41,323 nt of DNA from Phycisphaeraceae bacterium. GTDB taxonomy: Bacteria > Planctomycetota > Phycisphaerae > Phycisphaerales > Phycisphaeraceae. This document shows positions 34,404-41,323 of this stretch, piece by piece (position 1 is the first letter of the stretch; each line of letters opens with the position of its first letter). Both the position numbers and the translations under genes were made by a program. The stretch is taken from the NCBI GenBank assembly GCA_029260615.1, contig JAJDCX010000062.1, positions 1-41,323 of the forward strand. Reading direction: 5' to 3'. The notes beneath the pieces are model-generated. The model had not been told where the DNA came from. It ran no database searches and saw nothing but the letters and a program-made list of their open reading frames with translations.

Positions 34404-36296
34404 TTATGGACGGGTGTCTTGGTTCTGATTGAGTTGAATGCCCCCGAAACGCGCCTCGGTGAGGCCTTTAGGCAAATGGCTTAACACCGCCATGCCGATA
34501 TAGCAACGGTCTGCGATTGATGCCATTTTAATTTCATCACCCACGCGAATCCAAGTCAATCGATCAAGGGAATACTCCCCGGTGAACGTGTCGCCGCGCC
34601 GGGTCAGCCGAAGGTGGATCGGCCAGTGGTTATTGACGATCTGTGCCTCGGTCATGGATTCACCCGCTTCGGGTCGAACACCCAGGGCGAGTATGCCGCT
34701 GGGAAATGCGTGGATAAGCACCTGTGCCGAGCCCGGCGATAGGTCGGCTCGCGCCATCAGGCCGGCTTTAGCGTAAACGTGTGTATCCTCTAGGCTCTCA
34801 AGGGTTGCGGTGATGGCGAAGTCGCCCTCGAGTTGTTTCCAAATCAGCCGAAACTGATCGGCATGGGCCCAGATATCACCGCCGCCGCCGTAGATTGCCA
34901 TCTCATCATCCGCAAGCACTTGCTGTCCGCCACTTAAAGCGCCACCGATGTCGCTGGAGTTCCAGTTGACCAGCTCGTCGTTGTGTGGTGGTGTCGTGAC
35001 CCGTGGCGCAGGCTCGTCGAAATCCAGATCAACAGGGTCCGGTCGGGTCAACGCCTTGCGCATCGGCTCGTCGATGAGGTAGTCCATCGTGCCGAACCAC
35101 TTGAAGTATGATTCGATCTGTTTTAACGACGCTGTCGTGAAGTCCGGCGAGACAAGTGGTTGAGTGTTGGTGACCATGTACCAATTGTCGTTGATGACAC
35201 CCCCCTCTTTGTGGAGGATCTTGTAAGACCAGATCGTTGCGGCCCAGCCGCGTTTGCCATACTCGTCAAAGTAGCGCCGCATGAGGTCGCCGCCGCCGAG
35301 GTTTTCAAAGACCGGGTTCCACTCGCCGATGAGCATGGGGGACTGTACGGCTTCAAGCTCATTCTCTTTCTGGGGCAGTGCATTGTAGATGAAGTCGCTG
35401 TGAGTTTTCATACTCGGATCACCGCCGAACAACCCGGGGTAATGGTGCTCGGTAAAGGCGACATTGTTCCAGCCGTTGTCCGCAGGTGTGCCGTAGAATG
35501 CCAAGCCGCCCCAGAGCGGTGCGGGGGCAAAGACGATATGCCGGGTATCGACCTCGCGGATGCTGTCGTAGATCTCCTCGAATATCTCGCGCAATTGTGG
35601 ACGGATGTCGGCTTTAAAATCGGTATAGGGCTCGTTGATAAGATCGTATCCGGCTACCGAGGCACGGTCCTTGTAGCGTTGTGCGATCTGCTTCCAGAGC
35701 CACGCGGCCCGTTTGCCGTAGACGGGGTCGCCCCAGAGTTTGTTCTGGCCAGACCGGCCGGTCGGGTGGTCGACGCTCTGCCCACCGGGGACGCCGTGCA
35801 TGTCGAGGATCACATACAGCCCCGCTTGCTCGGCCATCTCAATTGCACGATCCAACCACTTGAACGCATCCTGCTTCAACTTAAACGGCTGATCGTCGTC
35901 TTCAAGAAGCCGGTAGTTAAACGGCAGACGGATCACGTTGAACCCGAACGATCGTATGATTTCAAAATCACGCGGCGTGATCCAGTTCTCTCGGTACACC
36001 TCCATCAATCGGTCTCGCTGCGATGGGCTGAAACGGTCTTCAAGATTCATCTCAAACATATACTGGTCAGGGAACTGTCCGTGATCGACGGTCAACATCC
36101 ACATCTCAAGCAGCAACCAGTTGCCAACGTTGCAGCCCTTCAAGACGACCGGAGTGCCCGTGTTGTCGATGATCTGCGTGCCCCGGGTGCTGAGTTGGGA
36201 GAGCGAAACAACCAACGGATCTTCTGCGCTGGCCGAACTGAACCAAGAAGAGAACAGTATGGTTGTGAATAGAAGTACGCGGTAACGATAATGCAT
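34404..36296 (-). CDS. GH5 exo-1,3-beta-glucanase-like secreted enzyme with C-terminal lectin-like domain
   Basis: The product is about 630 residues with a signal peptide (VLLFTTILFSSWFSSASAED). The GH5 barrel begins VVLKGCNVGNWLLLEMWML, similar to the LRGVNxGGW start of yeast exo-1,3-glucanases. The acid/base is in LINEPY (E near 222) and the nucleophile in LIGEWNP (E near 325). Residues about 440-630 form a DUF1349-like beta-sandwich (FRLIWKQLEGDFAITATLESLED, YAKAGLMARADLSPGSAQVLI). ATG 36296 is preferred because AGAGG precedes it at six bases; ATG 36302 touches that sequence. It is last in a minus-strand GH operon. Confidence 0.88.
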   Translation of the reverse strand: MHYRYRVLLFTTILFSSWFSSASAEDPLVVSLSQLSTRGTQIIDNTGTPVVLKGCNVGNWLLLEMWMLTVDHGQFPDQYMFEMNLEDRFSPSQRDRLMEVYRENWITPRDFEIIRSFGFNVIRLPFNYRLLEDDDQPFKLKQDAFKWLDRAIEMAEQAGLYVILDMHGVPGGQSVDHPTGRSGQNKLWGDPVYGKRAAWLWKQIAQRYKDRASVAGYDLINEPYTDFKADIRPQLREIFEEIYDSIREVDTRHIVFAPAPLWGGLAFYGTPADNGWNNVAFTEHHYPGLFGGDPSMKTHSDFIYNALPQKENELEAVQSPMLIGEWNPVFENLGGGDLMRRYFDEYGKRGWAATIWSYKILHKEGGVINDNWYMVTNTQPLVSPDFTTASLKQIESYFKWFGTMDYLIDEPMRKALTRPDPVDLDFDEPAPRVTTPPHNDELVNWNSSDIGGALSGGQQVLADDEMAIYGGGGDIWAHADQFRLIWKQLEGDFAITATLESLEDTHVYAKAGLMARADLSPGSAQVLIHAFPSGILALGVRPEAGESMTEAQIVNNHWPIHLRLTRRGDTFTGEYSLDRLTWIRVGDEIKMASIADRCYIGMAVLSHLPKGLTEARFGGIQLNQNQDTRP

Positions 36297-36348
36297 GGGC
36301 ATCCTCTTTTGGGTTCTTGTATCACACAGTCAGGCGGTAGGTGTGGGG

Positions 36349-37215
36349 TCACTTATTCGAGTCGGGGTGAGTCTGCGCGGACTTCGAGCCCTTCGCTGGT
36401 TCGGGGGTCCCGCCGGCGCTTTGGTAGACGCGGACGTAATCGATGTCGAAGTGCTGAGGGAATATGGTTGTCTCATCCGGGTCGCCGTCGAACCAGCCGC
36501 CAACCGCGTTGTTAAGAATTATACACATCGGTGTGCTGGAAACAGGGACACGATCCTTGTTGACCCGGTAAACCTCCACACCATCAACGAAGAACATCAT
36601 CTCATCAGGGGTCCACTCAGCAGCGTAGATATGGAAACCATCTGGGAAAAGGACCGGGTTGCCGTCGGCGTCCTCTGCCAAGTATTTATGTGAGACATGC
36701 TCATGTTCGCCAGCGTCGTTGGCAAAGTGAAAGGCAGATGTTACCTGTTCGGGCTTACTGCCGGCGCTCTCCATGATGTCGATCTCGCCGCCTTGCGGCC
36801 ACTTTGCTGTCCTTGGTAGAAGCCAGAACGCGGGCCAGATGCCTTTGGTCGTCGGCAGCTTGGCGCGGGCCTCGAAACGGCCATAGGCCTGGGTGAACCA
36901 GCTCTCCAATCGTGCGGAACGGTATGCTTTGCCGTCGTGAGGATCGTTTGTAGCCGTGATCCTGAGCATGCCGTCCACGATCGACGCCTGCTGGGGGAGG
37001 TAGTACTGCTTTTCGTTGTTGTGGTTGTTCTTGCGTGTGAGGACTTCCCACTTATCCAGATCGACTTCGGGGCCGTCGAACTCGTCGCTGAAAGTGAGCT
37101 CCCAGATCGGGGGTTCCGAGGCGTGGGGTGTGTGAGCGCAGCCAGCGAACACTGATCCAATCGCAGCGGCGCATGTGGTCAGACGCCGAGAACTGCGTCT
37201 TGGATAGATTGTCAT
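36349..37215 (-). CDS. GH16 beta-1,3-glucanase (laminarinase), lipoprotein
   Basis: The product is about 288 residues. The leader MTIYPRRSSRRLTTCAAAIGSVFAGC ends in a lipobox (VFAGC). The GH16 catalytic motif GGEIDIMES has nucleophile and acid/base Glu separated by Asp, as required. Flanking conserved parts are FSDEFDGPEVDLDKW, YGRFEARAKLP, GIWPAFWLLP and the closing FDIDYVRVYQ. This fits GH16 laminarinases that cut beta-1,3-glucans internally. ATG 37215 was chosen because it gives a clean lipoprotein signal and avoids overlap with the upstream gene; the frame is open to 37281. Confidence 0.93.
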   Translation of the reverse strand: MTIYPRRSSRRLTTCAAAIGSVFAGCAHTPHASEPPIWELTFSDEFDGPEVDLDKWEVLTRKNNHNNEKQYYLPQQASIVDGMLRITATNDPHDGKAYRSARLESWFTQAYGRFEARAKLPTTKGIWPAFWLLPRTAKWPQGGEIDIMESAGSKPEQVTSAFHFANDAGEHEHVSHKYLAEDADGNPVLFPDGFHIYAAEWTPDEMMFFVDGVEVYRVNKDRVPVSSTPMCIILNNAVGGWFDGDPDETTIFPQHFDIDYVRVYQSAGGTPEPAKGSKSAQTHPDSNK

Positions 37216-37243
37216 CGTTTGGGAACTCCCGTTATCAGACACG

Positions 37244-38071
37244 TCAACGGATAAGACCGGGTGGCGGGTCGGCTTGGACATTACGCACCAGGATTTCCCC
37301 CCGCATGATGTTGCTGGCGTGGCCGTCGATGTAAAGCAGGTTCACGGAGCCGTCCCCGCCGGGGTGCCTGTATCTCAGGTCGGCTTGCTGCCACGTAATA
37401 ACCGCGCCGGATACATATCGCCGACCCTCGCTGATCTTGCGGTCGTTACGCGTGTTGCTCTCAAAGTAGTAATCGGCCTTCGAATCAACGCGGAATGCGT
37501 CGAGACGATCCAGCCCAGCGAAGGCGTTGCCGTGGAACGTATCGTTATTCGGGACGTACTGCTGCGCGGCGTCGCCGTGCATCATGACATCGGATGCCCG
37601 GACCGCCCAGTCGGGTTGGTATGGGTCCAGCTGTATTGAAGCTGGTTTTGTCGTATTGACCAAGACTAAGAACGACGCCCCGTAGTGGAGTCGGCCCGCA
37701 CTGATGTGGGCAGAGGGGCACTGCAGTGCCTCGGTGTTGGCCTTGTCTCCTTTTTTGGCGTAAGTGCTGTTGCCACTTGCAGCCATGTACGCATTGATGA
37801 TCACGCCCCAGTCCGAAGCCCCGCTCCATGCTGGAGGGAATACGCCCCCGTTGTCGTTGCTGTAAGCCCAGCAGCCGATCCCGATCTGTCTCTCGTTCGC
37901 CAGGCAGAGCATATTCTGAGCCGACTTACGTGCGGCACCCAATGCAGGCAGGAGGATCCCCACCAGCAGCGCGATGATTGAGATAACGACTAGCAGTTCG
38001 ATAAGGGTGAAACCCCGGCCCCTTACCGGGCGTGATCGGGGAATCGTAATGCTGGTGTTGATCGATTTCAT
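37244..38071 (-). CDS. Prepilin-type N-terminal cleavage/methylation domain protein
   Basis: The product is 275 residues. A basic leader ends RGRG, cut before FTLIELLVVISIIALLVGILLPALGAARKSAQNMLCLANERQIG, the very common planctomycete pseudopilin-like pattern. The C-terminal region has RHPGGDGSVNLLYIDGHASN, the H-x-DG-type end of these families. Such proteins are exported by pilin-like machinery; their individual roles are unknown. It sits inside the glucanase operon between a toroid enzyme and a GH16 gene, suggesting a surface role linked to polysaccharide use. ATG 38071 has GCAGGGATC upstream. Confidence 0.9.
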   Translation of the reverse strand: MKSINTSITIPRSRPVRGRGFTLIELLVVISIIALLVGILLPALGAARKSAQNMLCLANERQIGIGCWAYSNDNGGVFPPAWSGASDWGVIINAYMAASGNSTYAKKGDKANTEALQCPSAHISAGRLHYGASFLVLVNTTKPASIQLDPYQPDWAVRASDVMMHGDAAQQYVPNNDTFHGNAFAGLDRLDAFRVDSKADYYFESNTRNDRKISEGRRYVSGAVITWQQADLRYRHPGGDGSVNLLYIDGHASNIMRGEILVRNVQADPPPGLIR

Positions 38072-38094
38072 ATGATTGATCCCTGCATGGCTAG

Positions 38095-39822
38095 TCAACT
38101 CGTAGTATCTCGCCCGTGGTAGCCGACCAGGGCAAGCAAGCCGAGCACCATAAAACCGAGCGTAGCCGGCTCGGGCACACCAGGCGGTAGTTCAATATTA
38201 GGTGGGACGCCCGTGTTCCAATCGCTCAGTACGGCGTTGAGATCTTCGATCCCAACAAACCCATCACCGGAGGGGTCGGCCGCGGGATCACCGGGTGGGA
38301 CAGACTGGTTCCATCCACTCAACACGATGTTAAGGTCAGCGATGCCAACGAACCCGTCGCTGTTAAGATCGCCGATTAGTCTCGGGGTCAACGGCGCTAA
38401 AGGGTTTGCGAACGGGTCGCGTTGGTTGGTGTCGGGGTGTGATGCGAGCAGGGCCAGGCCCGTCCACACCGTGCTGGCGACGTGGCGGAGGTTGGGGTAG
38501 GTCGATGAACTGAACCCGGAAGGCGCGCCTGTGGCCCATGGTGTTGCGACCAGGCCGAGGCCCGCGGGGTCGCTGCCGTCGGCGGTGGTACGGATCGCGT
38601 CGAGATTGTTGACCAGGGTTTGCAACTCGTCCGACCATCGCTCCGCCGGGTCGCCCGCGATCTCGGTCAGCCAACCGGCCTGTTGACCGGTCCAGACGGC
38701 CAGCGCGTAGCCGCCGGTGACTTCGACTTGCAGGTGCTGCCCGCCTGAGCTGAACCGTAGCCCGTCGAAGACCCGTCCGTCGCCGATGTCGTCGCTGACC
38801 TTCAGGCCGGTCGGATCGTTGGCGGGTGCATCGGCGATCCAGCGGATCACTTTTTCGAGCCGGTCGGGTGTGTCGAGGCCGGCAAGCGCGGTCCACGTCT
38901 GTGTGTCGGTGGGGACCGGAAAGAAGGCGAGTTCGATGGGTCCGGCGGGGCTGGGCTGCGTGCCGGTCCAATACTTTTCCTGACCGGGTTGGTTGTGGTA
39001 GGTCGCCTGCACGAACTGCTGCGCGTGGTTGGCCATGGCGGCCCACTTGGGATCACCGTCCAACCCAGCCAGATTCTTCGCCAGCGAGTAAACGTCGATG
39101 TTGTTTTCCGTGCTGCGTGCCAAGGTTGTGCCGGCGATCGGGGCGTTGGCGGCGTCGAGCCCCAAGGAGTACCCCCCAAAGCCGTCGGATTTGCTCTGCT
39201 GGGTATTGTCGATGATCCAATCGGCGGCCCGCTTGGCGGCGTCGAGGTAGGCCTGCTGCCCGGTAGCGTTGTAGTAGTGGGTCAGCGCGATACCGGCCCA
39301 GGCGGTGTTGCCGACCGCGGCATCGAACGTGTCGATCGAGGGGGATACCCGGTCCGGCGCCAGCAGGTCGTTGGCCCAGTAGGAAGTGCGCAGCCGCCCG
39401 TCACCGATTGATATATCCACGGAGTCCTTGACCGGGTCGTTCTGCTGGACAAACCGGATGCCGTCTAACAGCCTCCGCGCCCGGTCCAGGTTGCCCCGGC
39501 GTGTGTAGTAGATCGCCGCCAGCGCGGTGTCGTAGATATCCGCGCGGTGATAGATCGAAGCGAACAACGGGTCGGCCACCGGGACGTCGTATGACTGGAT
39601 CAACTGGGCATCGGAGAACTGGGCCGGGTAATCGTTTGGTACCGGCGTGAAACGGTCCATCTGGCGATCAAGAAAGGCATCGACCCCCGCGATCGCCGCG
39701 TCGTACTCCGTGTTGGTCAGCGCCACCGCGTCGGGACTGGCCCATCCGAGACATAACCCCACCACGCAAGCGGTCAACGATAACCGCGAACAAAGGGAAA
39801 TGTTATGTGTGCGTTGATTCAT
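38095..39822 (-). CDS. Secreted alpha/alpha-toroid protein with dockerin repeats and PEP-CTERM
   Basis: The product is 575 residues with a signal peptide (LTACVVGLCLGWASPDAVA). Residues about 35-470 consist of helical repeats with NTAWAGIALTHYYNATGQQAYLDAAKRAADWI and VWTGLALLASHP, typical of six-hairpin (alpha/alpha)6 glycosidases; the exact family is not recognised. Two dockerin-type calcium loops follow (GDLNSDGFVGIADLNIVLSGWN and DPSGDGFVGIEDLNAVLSDWN). The C-terminus VPEPATLGFMVLGLLALVGYHGRDTTS is a PEP-CTERM sorting signal with membrane span and basic tail. It overlaps neither neighbour and lies 31 bases after the GH16 gene. Confidence 0.85.
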   Translation of the reverse strand: MNQRTHNISLCSRLSLTACVVGLCLGWASPDAVALTNTEYDAAIAGVDAFLDRQMDRFTPVPNDYPAQFSDAQLIQSYDVPVADPLFASIYHRADIYDTALAAIYYTRRGNLDRARRLLDGIRFVQQNDPVKDSVDISIGDGRLRTSYWANDLLAPDRVSPSIDTFDAAVGNTAWAGIALTHYYNATGQQAYLDAAKRAADWIIDNTQQSKSDGFGGYSLGLDAANAPIAGTTLARSTENNIDVYSLAKNLAGLDGDPKWAAMANHAQQFVQATYHNQPGQEKYWTGTQPSPAGPIELAFFPVPTDTQTWTALAGLDTPDRLEKVIRWIADAPANDPTGLKVSDDIGDGRVFDGLRFSSGGQHLQVEVTGGYALAVWTGQQAGWLTEIAGDPAERWSDELQTLVNNLDAIRTTADGSDPAGLGLVATPWATGAPSGFSSSTYPNLRHVASTVWTGLALLASHPDTNQRDPFANPLAPLTPRLIGDLNSDGFVGIADLNIVLSGWNQSVPPGDPAADPSGDGFVGIEDLNAVLSDWNTGVPPNIELPPGVPEPATLGFMVLGLLALVGYHGRDTTS

Positions 39823-39853
39823 AACACAACACCGACTATGGACTCAGGGCCGA

Positions 39854-41323
39854 TCAATTCCGCCGGCGCAATAGCGCCAGACCGCCGAAACCCAACAGAG
39901 CCAAAGTGCCAGGCTCCGGGATCGCGCCGCCCGTAGCCGGGGGCGTCCCGGCGTTCCAGTTGCCCAGGACGATGTTCAGGTCGGCGATGCCGACGAACCC
40001 GTCGCCGGAAGGATCGGCCGCGGTGCCGGGTGTGATCGACGCGTTCCACGCCCCCAGGATCAGGTTCAGGTCTGTGATCCCGACAAACCCGTCGCCGTTG
40101 AGGTCACCGAGCAGGCCCAGATCGAGTGCGGAGAGTGTGACGCTATCGATGTGGATCGCACCGTTATGGTTGTTAAGCTGCCTGAATAGGAAGCTCAGCC
40201 TCGCCTCGACCGAGCCGGTCGGTGCGGTGTCGATGATCTGATGGGGAAGCCAGGCATTTTCCGCGGTGAATCCATCCGCGATGAGGATCTGGGTTTCACC
40301 CAAGAAGTCCGGCGAACCGCTGCCTGCGCCGAAGCTGCTGAAATACTCCAGCTTCATGAAGACCTCGTTGTCCTTGCCGGACAGCGTGTCTTGGCTTCGT
40401 ATGAATGCGCTGGCGTCTGCGGTGATCTCCTGACCCTCGGTGACGGCGATGCCCTGTTGCACGCCGGAGAAGTTTTCACCTCCCGAAAACTGCCCGAAGA
40501 TCTTCAGCGAACTCGTGCCGTCCAGCACGGCCTCAGATTGTGCGCTGACATTGGGGATCGAATTCCCAAACGTCGTCCAGCCGTTGAGGGTGCCGCCGCT
40601 ATCGTCGAAGCTGCCGTTGACGAGCGCCGAAGGCTGGGGCGGGCTGGTGGATTTCTGCCAGTAGCGGACATAGTCAACCTTCATGGTCTGTGGAAACACG
40701 GTTGAACCATCCGGGTCGCCGCCAAAATCACCGCCGACCGCCAGGTTCAGGATGATATTCTTCGGCGTTTCAATGATTGGCCGGTTAGGCTGTTCGGTGA
40801 CTGTGTGATAAAGGTTGTCGTCGACGTAGTAACGGATGCTCGTCTCTTCCCATTCGACGGCGTACGTGTGAAAGCCGGCGTGGAAGTTAACCGGCTGGCC
40901 GCCTTCGGTGGCGGTGTACTCGTCAAAGACGAACTGACGTTGATCGCAACAAGGCCCGGGATCCGTCTGCCAGTGGTAGGCGCTACTGACCAAGTTCGGC
41001 TGACTACCGCGGTTCTCCATGATGTCGATCTCGCCACCCAAGGGCCACTGTACGTTATTGGCATTCAGCCAGAAGGCAGGCCACATCCCTTGCGAGGTCG
41101 GCAGATCGATCCGCGCTTCAAACCGACCGATGCCGTACAAAGCGTTGGAGGTAATGAGGCCAGACTGATAGGCCTTGCCTTGACGAGGCACATCGATGGC
41201 CGTGAGTTCCAGATTGTCACCCGTGACAGCGACCTGATTGGGGTGGTAGTACTGCTTCTCGTTGTTGAAGCTGTCCTTGCGGTTAAGGGCTGTCCAGCGA
41301 GCGGTGTCCAGAGAACCGGTGTC
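39854..41323 (-). CDS. GH16 beta-glucanase with CBM-like domain, dockerin repeats and PEP-CTERM (N-terminus beyond the right edge)
   Basis: At least 489 codons are present; the frame is open to the window end, where it reads FNNEKQYYHPNQVAVTGDNLEL, so the true start lies outside. The GH16 catalytic motif is GGEIDIMENRG, in the setting YGIGRFEARIDLPTSQGMWPAFWL, ending FPQTMKVDYVRYWQ. A jelly-roll carbohydrate-binding-like domain follows (VNGSFDDSGGTLNGWTTFGN...). Two dockerin-type calcium loops (GDLNGDGFVGITDLNLILGAWN, DPSGDGFVGIADLNIVLGNWN) precede the PEP-CTERM tail IPEPGTLALLGFGGLALLRRRN. It probably heads the glucanase operon and cuts beta-1,3-glucan at the cell surface. Confidence 0.93.
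   Translation of the reverse strand, partial: DTGSLDTARWTALNRKDSFNNEKQYYHPNQVAVTGDNLELTAIDVPRQGKAYQSGLITSNALYGIGRFEARIDLPTSQGMWPAFWLNANNVQWPLGGEIDIMENRGSQPNLVSSAYHWQTDPGPCCDQRQFVFDEYTATEGGQPVNFHAGFHTYAVEWEETSIRYYVDDNLYHTVTEQPNRPIIETPKNIILNLAVGGDFGGDPDGSTVFPQTMKVDYVRYWQKSTSPPQPSALVNGSFDDSGGTLNGWTTFGNSIPNVSAQSEAVLDGTSSLKIFGQFSGGENFSGVQQGIAVTEGQEITADASAFIRSQDTLSGKDNEVFMKLEYFSSFGAGSGSPDFLGETQILIADGFTAENAWLPHQIIDTAPTGSVEARLSFLFRQLNNHNGAIHIDSVTLSALDLGLLGDLNGDGFVGITDLNLILGAWNASITPGTAADPSGDGFVGIADLNIVLGNWNAGTPPATGGAIPEPGTLALLGFGGLALLRRRN

Noticed and set aside
35160..36272. 370-codon plus-strand frame opposite the GH5 gene
   Set aside because: Antisense shadow; the GH5 catalytic motifs on the minus strand are intact.
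1..41323. CRISPR array, phage structural genes or toxin-antitoxin pair
   Set aside because: I looked for regularly spaced repeats and for such genes and found none; the only direct repeats are those listed.

Overview
The window reads as chromosomal DNA of a planctomycete, most likely of the class Phycisphaerae. The signs are secreted proteins that end in PEP-CTERM anchors behind paired dockerin-type calcium repeats, a DUF1559-like prepilin-type protein, a type II secretion (T2SS) operon, GlnRS beside GltX, and weak or absent Shine-Dalgarno sequences at many genes. This placement is inferred from the protein families; no 16S gene is present.

Region 1 (1-9920) is housekeeping: the N-terminal two thirds of clpC, glnS, then on the plus strand gltX, an EVE-domain gene, a PfkB sugar kinase, a Gfo/Idh/MocA oxidoreductase, a polytopic membrane protein and tRNA-Ser(UGA). 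Four of these genes (glnS, gltX, EVE, pfkB) share a C-rich AACCCC-type tract just before the start codon.

Region 2 (9921-11433) has no intact gene. It holds an imperfect copy of the tRNA-Ser 3' end, a piece resembling a tyrosine-recombinase N-terminus broken by small indels, a helix-turn-helix fragment, a frameshifted small gene and a strong terminator. I read it as the scar of an integrative element.

Region 3 (11434-23425, all minus strand) is one tightly packed T2SS operon in the order gspD-E-F-G-H-I-J-K-C-L-M, followed by a TPR lipoprotein. A prepilin peptidase (GspO) is not in the window.

Region 4 (23572-31142) holds a very large secreted multi-domain protein (about 1832 residues, minus strand), an 850-base AT-rich intergenic region with repeated short motifs, and a divergent ROK-family regulator. 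A broken transposase follows (31454-31840).

Region 5 (32101-41323) looks like a beta-1,3-glucan (laminarin-type) locus: a GH17-type enzyme and an orphan sugar-binding protein on the plus strand, and on the minus strand a GH16 enzyme with dockerin repeats and PEP-CTERM, a toroid-fold secreted protein with the same tail, a prepilin-type protein, a GH16 lipoprotein and a GH5 exo-1,3-glucanase-like enzyme. A plausible working picture is that the T2SS exports large polysaccharide-binding or degrading proteins, the GH set cuts beta-1,3-glucan outside the cell or at its surface, and the ROK protein controls at least the giant protein and perhaps the GH genes. That functional link is inference.
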